Positions 62,330 to 64,000 of a DNA stretch of 64,000 bases are shown in pieces (positions within the stretch are counted from its first letter, which is position 1; every line of letters begins with the position of its first letter). The position numbers were made by a program, and so were the translations under genes. Below the pieces are notes generated by a model. It saw nothing but the letters and a program-made list of their open reading frames with translations, had not been told where the DNA came from and did no database searches. The DNA comes from Mesorhizobium sp. STM 4661 (GTDB taxonomy: Bacteria; Pseudomonadota; Alphaproteobacteria; Rhizobiales; Rhizobiaceae). Location of the stretch: assembly GCF_000359125.1 (NCBI RefSeq), contig NZ_CAAF010000087.1, forward strand, positions 1 through 64,000, read 5' to 3'.

Positions 62330-63544
62330 TCATGCGTGATCCCCGACCCGGATTGGTTGTCGATATCTGAGTTTCATGGCAGCGACCGATGCCAGCAGCA
62401 CAAGGACGCCGCTAACCGCGAATACCATTCCAACTCCCCCTTGGGCCGCTATCGCACCAAGCAAAGGACTGGAGACCCCCATCGCGAGGTCGAGACAGGC
62501 TGTATAGGCTCCCATCGCAAGCGCACGGTTTTCGACGGGAGCGCGTCTGACAACTTCGACGCCGAATCCGGGGTATACGAGCGAATAGCCGAAACCGGTC
62601 ACGGCCGCTCCCGCGAGCGCAACCGCCGGGTACGGAGCCAGCCACATCAGCATTTGACCCAGCGCCTCGACAGGCAGCGAGTAGAGTGCGAGGTTTGCCC
62701 CGCCGATGCGGTCTGCAAGATGGCCGAACAGGATACGTGCCAACATCAAAGACCCCGCGAAGCAAGAGACGGCCAACCAGCCGGACTCCCACCCTCGTTC
62801 GGCAAACAATAGAACCGCGAAGGTGATAACAGCTCCGAAACCGACACTGCTGAGGGCGGCTCCAATGCCTGGTAACCACACCGCGGACAGCACCGCACGC
62901 AGCGACCCCTGCTGGCGCGGAACCGTTGCGACCGGTCTTATGGGGACGACGATCCCAATAGCGAGCAAGGGCGCGACAGTTGTGACAACAGCTATGGAAA
63001 CGAACCCGTATTCGGAAAACAATGCCGTCCCAACTGGGGCTCCGGCCGCGTATGCGGCGAACACCGCCGTTCCTGCCCACGCGATTACCTTGCCAGCGTT
63101 CTGCTGTCCGACAGTACCGAAACCCCAGCTCAGCGCGCCGGTGATGATAAAGCTTTCCGCCCCACCAAGAAGGCCGCGACCTATCGCGAGTATGGACGCC
63201 GACAATACCGGTGAGCTCACCAGCAACAGCGAGACAAGGTAGAGGCATCCAGCGACAGCCGCGGCAGCGAGCCCTAATAGCACGGTCGGCTTCGAGCCGC
63301 GGCGGTCAGCGTAGTTTCCTGCCCAGAACCTCGAGAGCAGAGACGCTGCAAACTGGCTGGCCGCCACTAATCCCACTGCGATCGTACCGAGGCCTAGCTG
63401 GTCGTGGACATAAATCGGGAGAACCGGTAGCGCCAAACCTATGATCAAGAAGGCTACAAAGACGATCCCTATCAAGGGCAGCAGTTTCACCGCGACCGAC
63501 GAATTCCCCGGCTGTTCGTCAAGATGGGCGAGGCGAGGGCTCAT
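62330..63544 (-). CDS. MFS transporter
   Basis: The protein has 404 residues and 12 membrane segments. The MFS motif after helix 2 is FWAGNYADRRGSKPTVLLGL (about 73-92), and RILFGHLADRIGGANLALYS is the repeat between helices 8 and 9. It resembles YhhS/YfcJ-type or arabinose-efflux permeases. It is convergent to the aldolase-SDR operon and could export or import an intermediate. Substrate unknown. Confidence 0.86.
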   Translation of the reverse strand: MSPRLAHLDEQPGNSSVAVKLLPLIGIVFVAFLIIGLALPVLPIYVHDQLGLGTIAVGLVAASQFAASLLSRFWAGNYADRRGSKPTVLLGLAAAAVAGCLYLVSLLLVSSPVLSASILAIGRGLLGGAESFIITGALSWGFGTVGQQNAGKVIAWAGTAVFAAYAAGAPVGTALFSEYGFVSIAVVTTVAPLLAIGIVVPIRPVATVPRQQGSLRAVLSAVWLPGIGAALSSVGFGAVITFAVLLFAERGWESGWLAVSCFAGSLMLARILFGHLADRIGGANLALYSLPVEALGQMLMWLAPYPAVALAGAAVTGFGYSLVYPGFGVEVVRRAPVENRALAMGAYTACLDLAMGVSSPLLGAIAAQGGVGMVFAVSGVLVLLASVAAMKLRYRQPIRVGDHA

Positions 63545-64000
63545 GCGACTCTCGTAACTTTCTATCGCTCGGCGAATCCAGCCACGTTAGAAACGCGACC
63601 AGGAATCCGCCGGCCAGAATCAGGCATCTGGCGGAGAACGCGCCGCCCAATGCTGCCCCCCTATAAACTTGCTCGGTGAGGAAGATCGAGGCACGGGCAC
63701 TTGGCCGGTCGTTCGGACACGCGAAGGTTAGTTAGCACATGCAGCATCGCGCGATTACCCCCGCAATCCTGCAAGGACTTATGAACGGCGCAGATATATG
63801 GCCGAGGCCAGCCATGGGAATGGTATCAAGGACGGCCTCGATTTTGACGCCATCGAGAGCGCCGTACGCGTTACCGCAGTCCACGACAGCTACAATGAAG
63901 TCCAGCCCGGAGCGGCTAATCATATGATGCTCGCGCGGCGTCGTTCCCATGCACAATAACCTATTGTCGAGAGGTCGGCCGGCGGGTGCTCACGGCTGTC
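63545..64000. other. End of window without a supported gene
   Basis: No recognisable gene. A frame of about 50 codons around 63799-63957 (plus strand, beginning MAEASHGNGIKDGLDFDAIE) has a coding-like look but no ribosome site and no family that I know. It may be part of a decayed gene. Confidence 0.4.

Noticed and set aside
63732..63956. 74-codon minus-strand frame near the window end
   Set aside because: No motif, no ribosome site, and it overlaps another equally weak frame on the plus strand.

Overview
The window looks like an alphaproteobacterium of the Rhizobiales (Mesorhizobium, Rhizobium or Ensifer type). The basis is high GC, many LysR regulators, SmoE-like and Bug-type binding proteins, and a VirB/VirD4 conjugation cluster next to a gene pair that I recall as rcgA/rcgR of rhizobial conjugative plasmids. 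I see no rRNA, tRNA or CRISPR array.

Region 1 (1-2990): a PaiB-like flavin protein and an XRE/cupin regulator face a trans-sulfuration enzyme and a LysE exporter cut off after about 105 residues. A perfect 15-bp inverted repeat lies between the divergent regulator and the enzyme gene.

Region 2 (2979-23264): a conjugative module. A minus-strand operon with mostly overlapping genes encodes VirB1-B2-B3-B4-(second lytic transglycosylase)-B5-lipoprotein-B6-B8-B9-B10-B11-VirD4. Divergent from it are three small secreted or membrane genes, including an SNase-like protein. After an IS5 remnant come rcgA/rcgR-like genes, a tandem-HTH regulator, two exported proteins and an IS66 remnant. A near-identical 14-19 bp motif occurs in both divergent promoter regions, suggesting one regulon. 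There is no relaxase, replication gene or integrase in the window.

Region 3 (23.6-30 kb): a patchy area with a class III aminotransferase, an AraC regulator, an orphan polyol-binding protein, a ribitol-dehydrogenase-like SDR, and decayed pieces of LysR, aldehyde dehydrogenase and hydratase genes.

Region 4 (30-43 kb): a PaoABC-type periplasmic aldehyde oxidoreductase with a divergent LysR gene. Next come a second LysR divergent to a frameshifted MFS gene, an SDR, a Tat-exported alpha/beta hydrolase, a cyclophilin-like protein, cytochrome P460, a DUF4405 membrane protein, a zinc alcohol dehydrogenase and a YciI-like protein. Redox detoxification of aldehydes or aromatic compounds is a plausible theme.

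Region 5 (43.7-63.5 kb): a catabolic block for a sugar or sugar acid. It has a split tripartite TctAB/TctC carrier, an ABC importer whose ATPase is fused to a permease, three SDRs, an aldehyde dehydrogenase, an SMP-30 lactonase, an FAH-family hydrolase, an HpcH/HpaI aldolase, two paralogous LysR regulators and an MFS carrier. Together these fit a non-phosphorylative oxidative route (sugar to lactone to acid to cleavage to aldehyde oxidation), but no dehydratase is in view. Four copies of a GGGTATAA-containing box lie upstream of this block's operons and a fifth, inverted, lies before the YciI gene. They look like operators of the LysR pair and are the most interesting new signal here.
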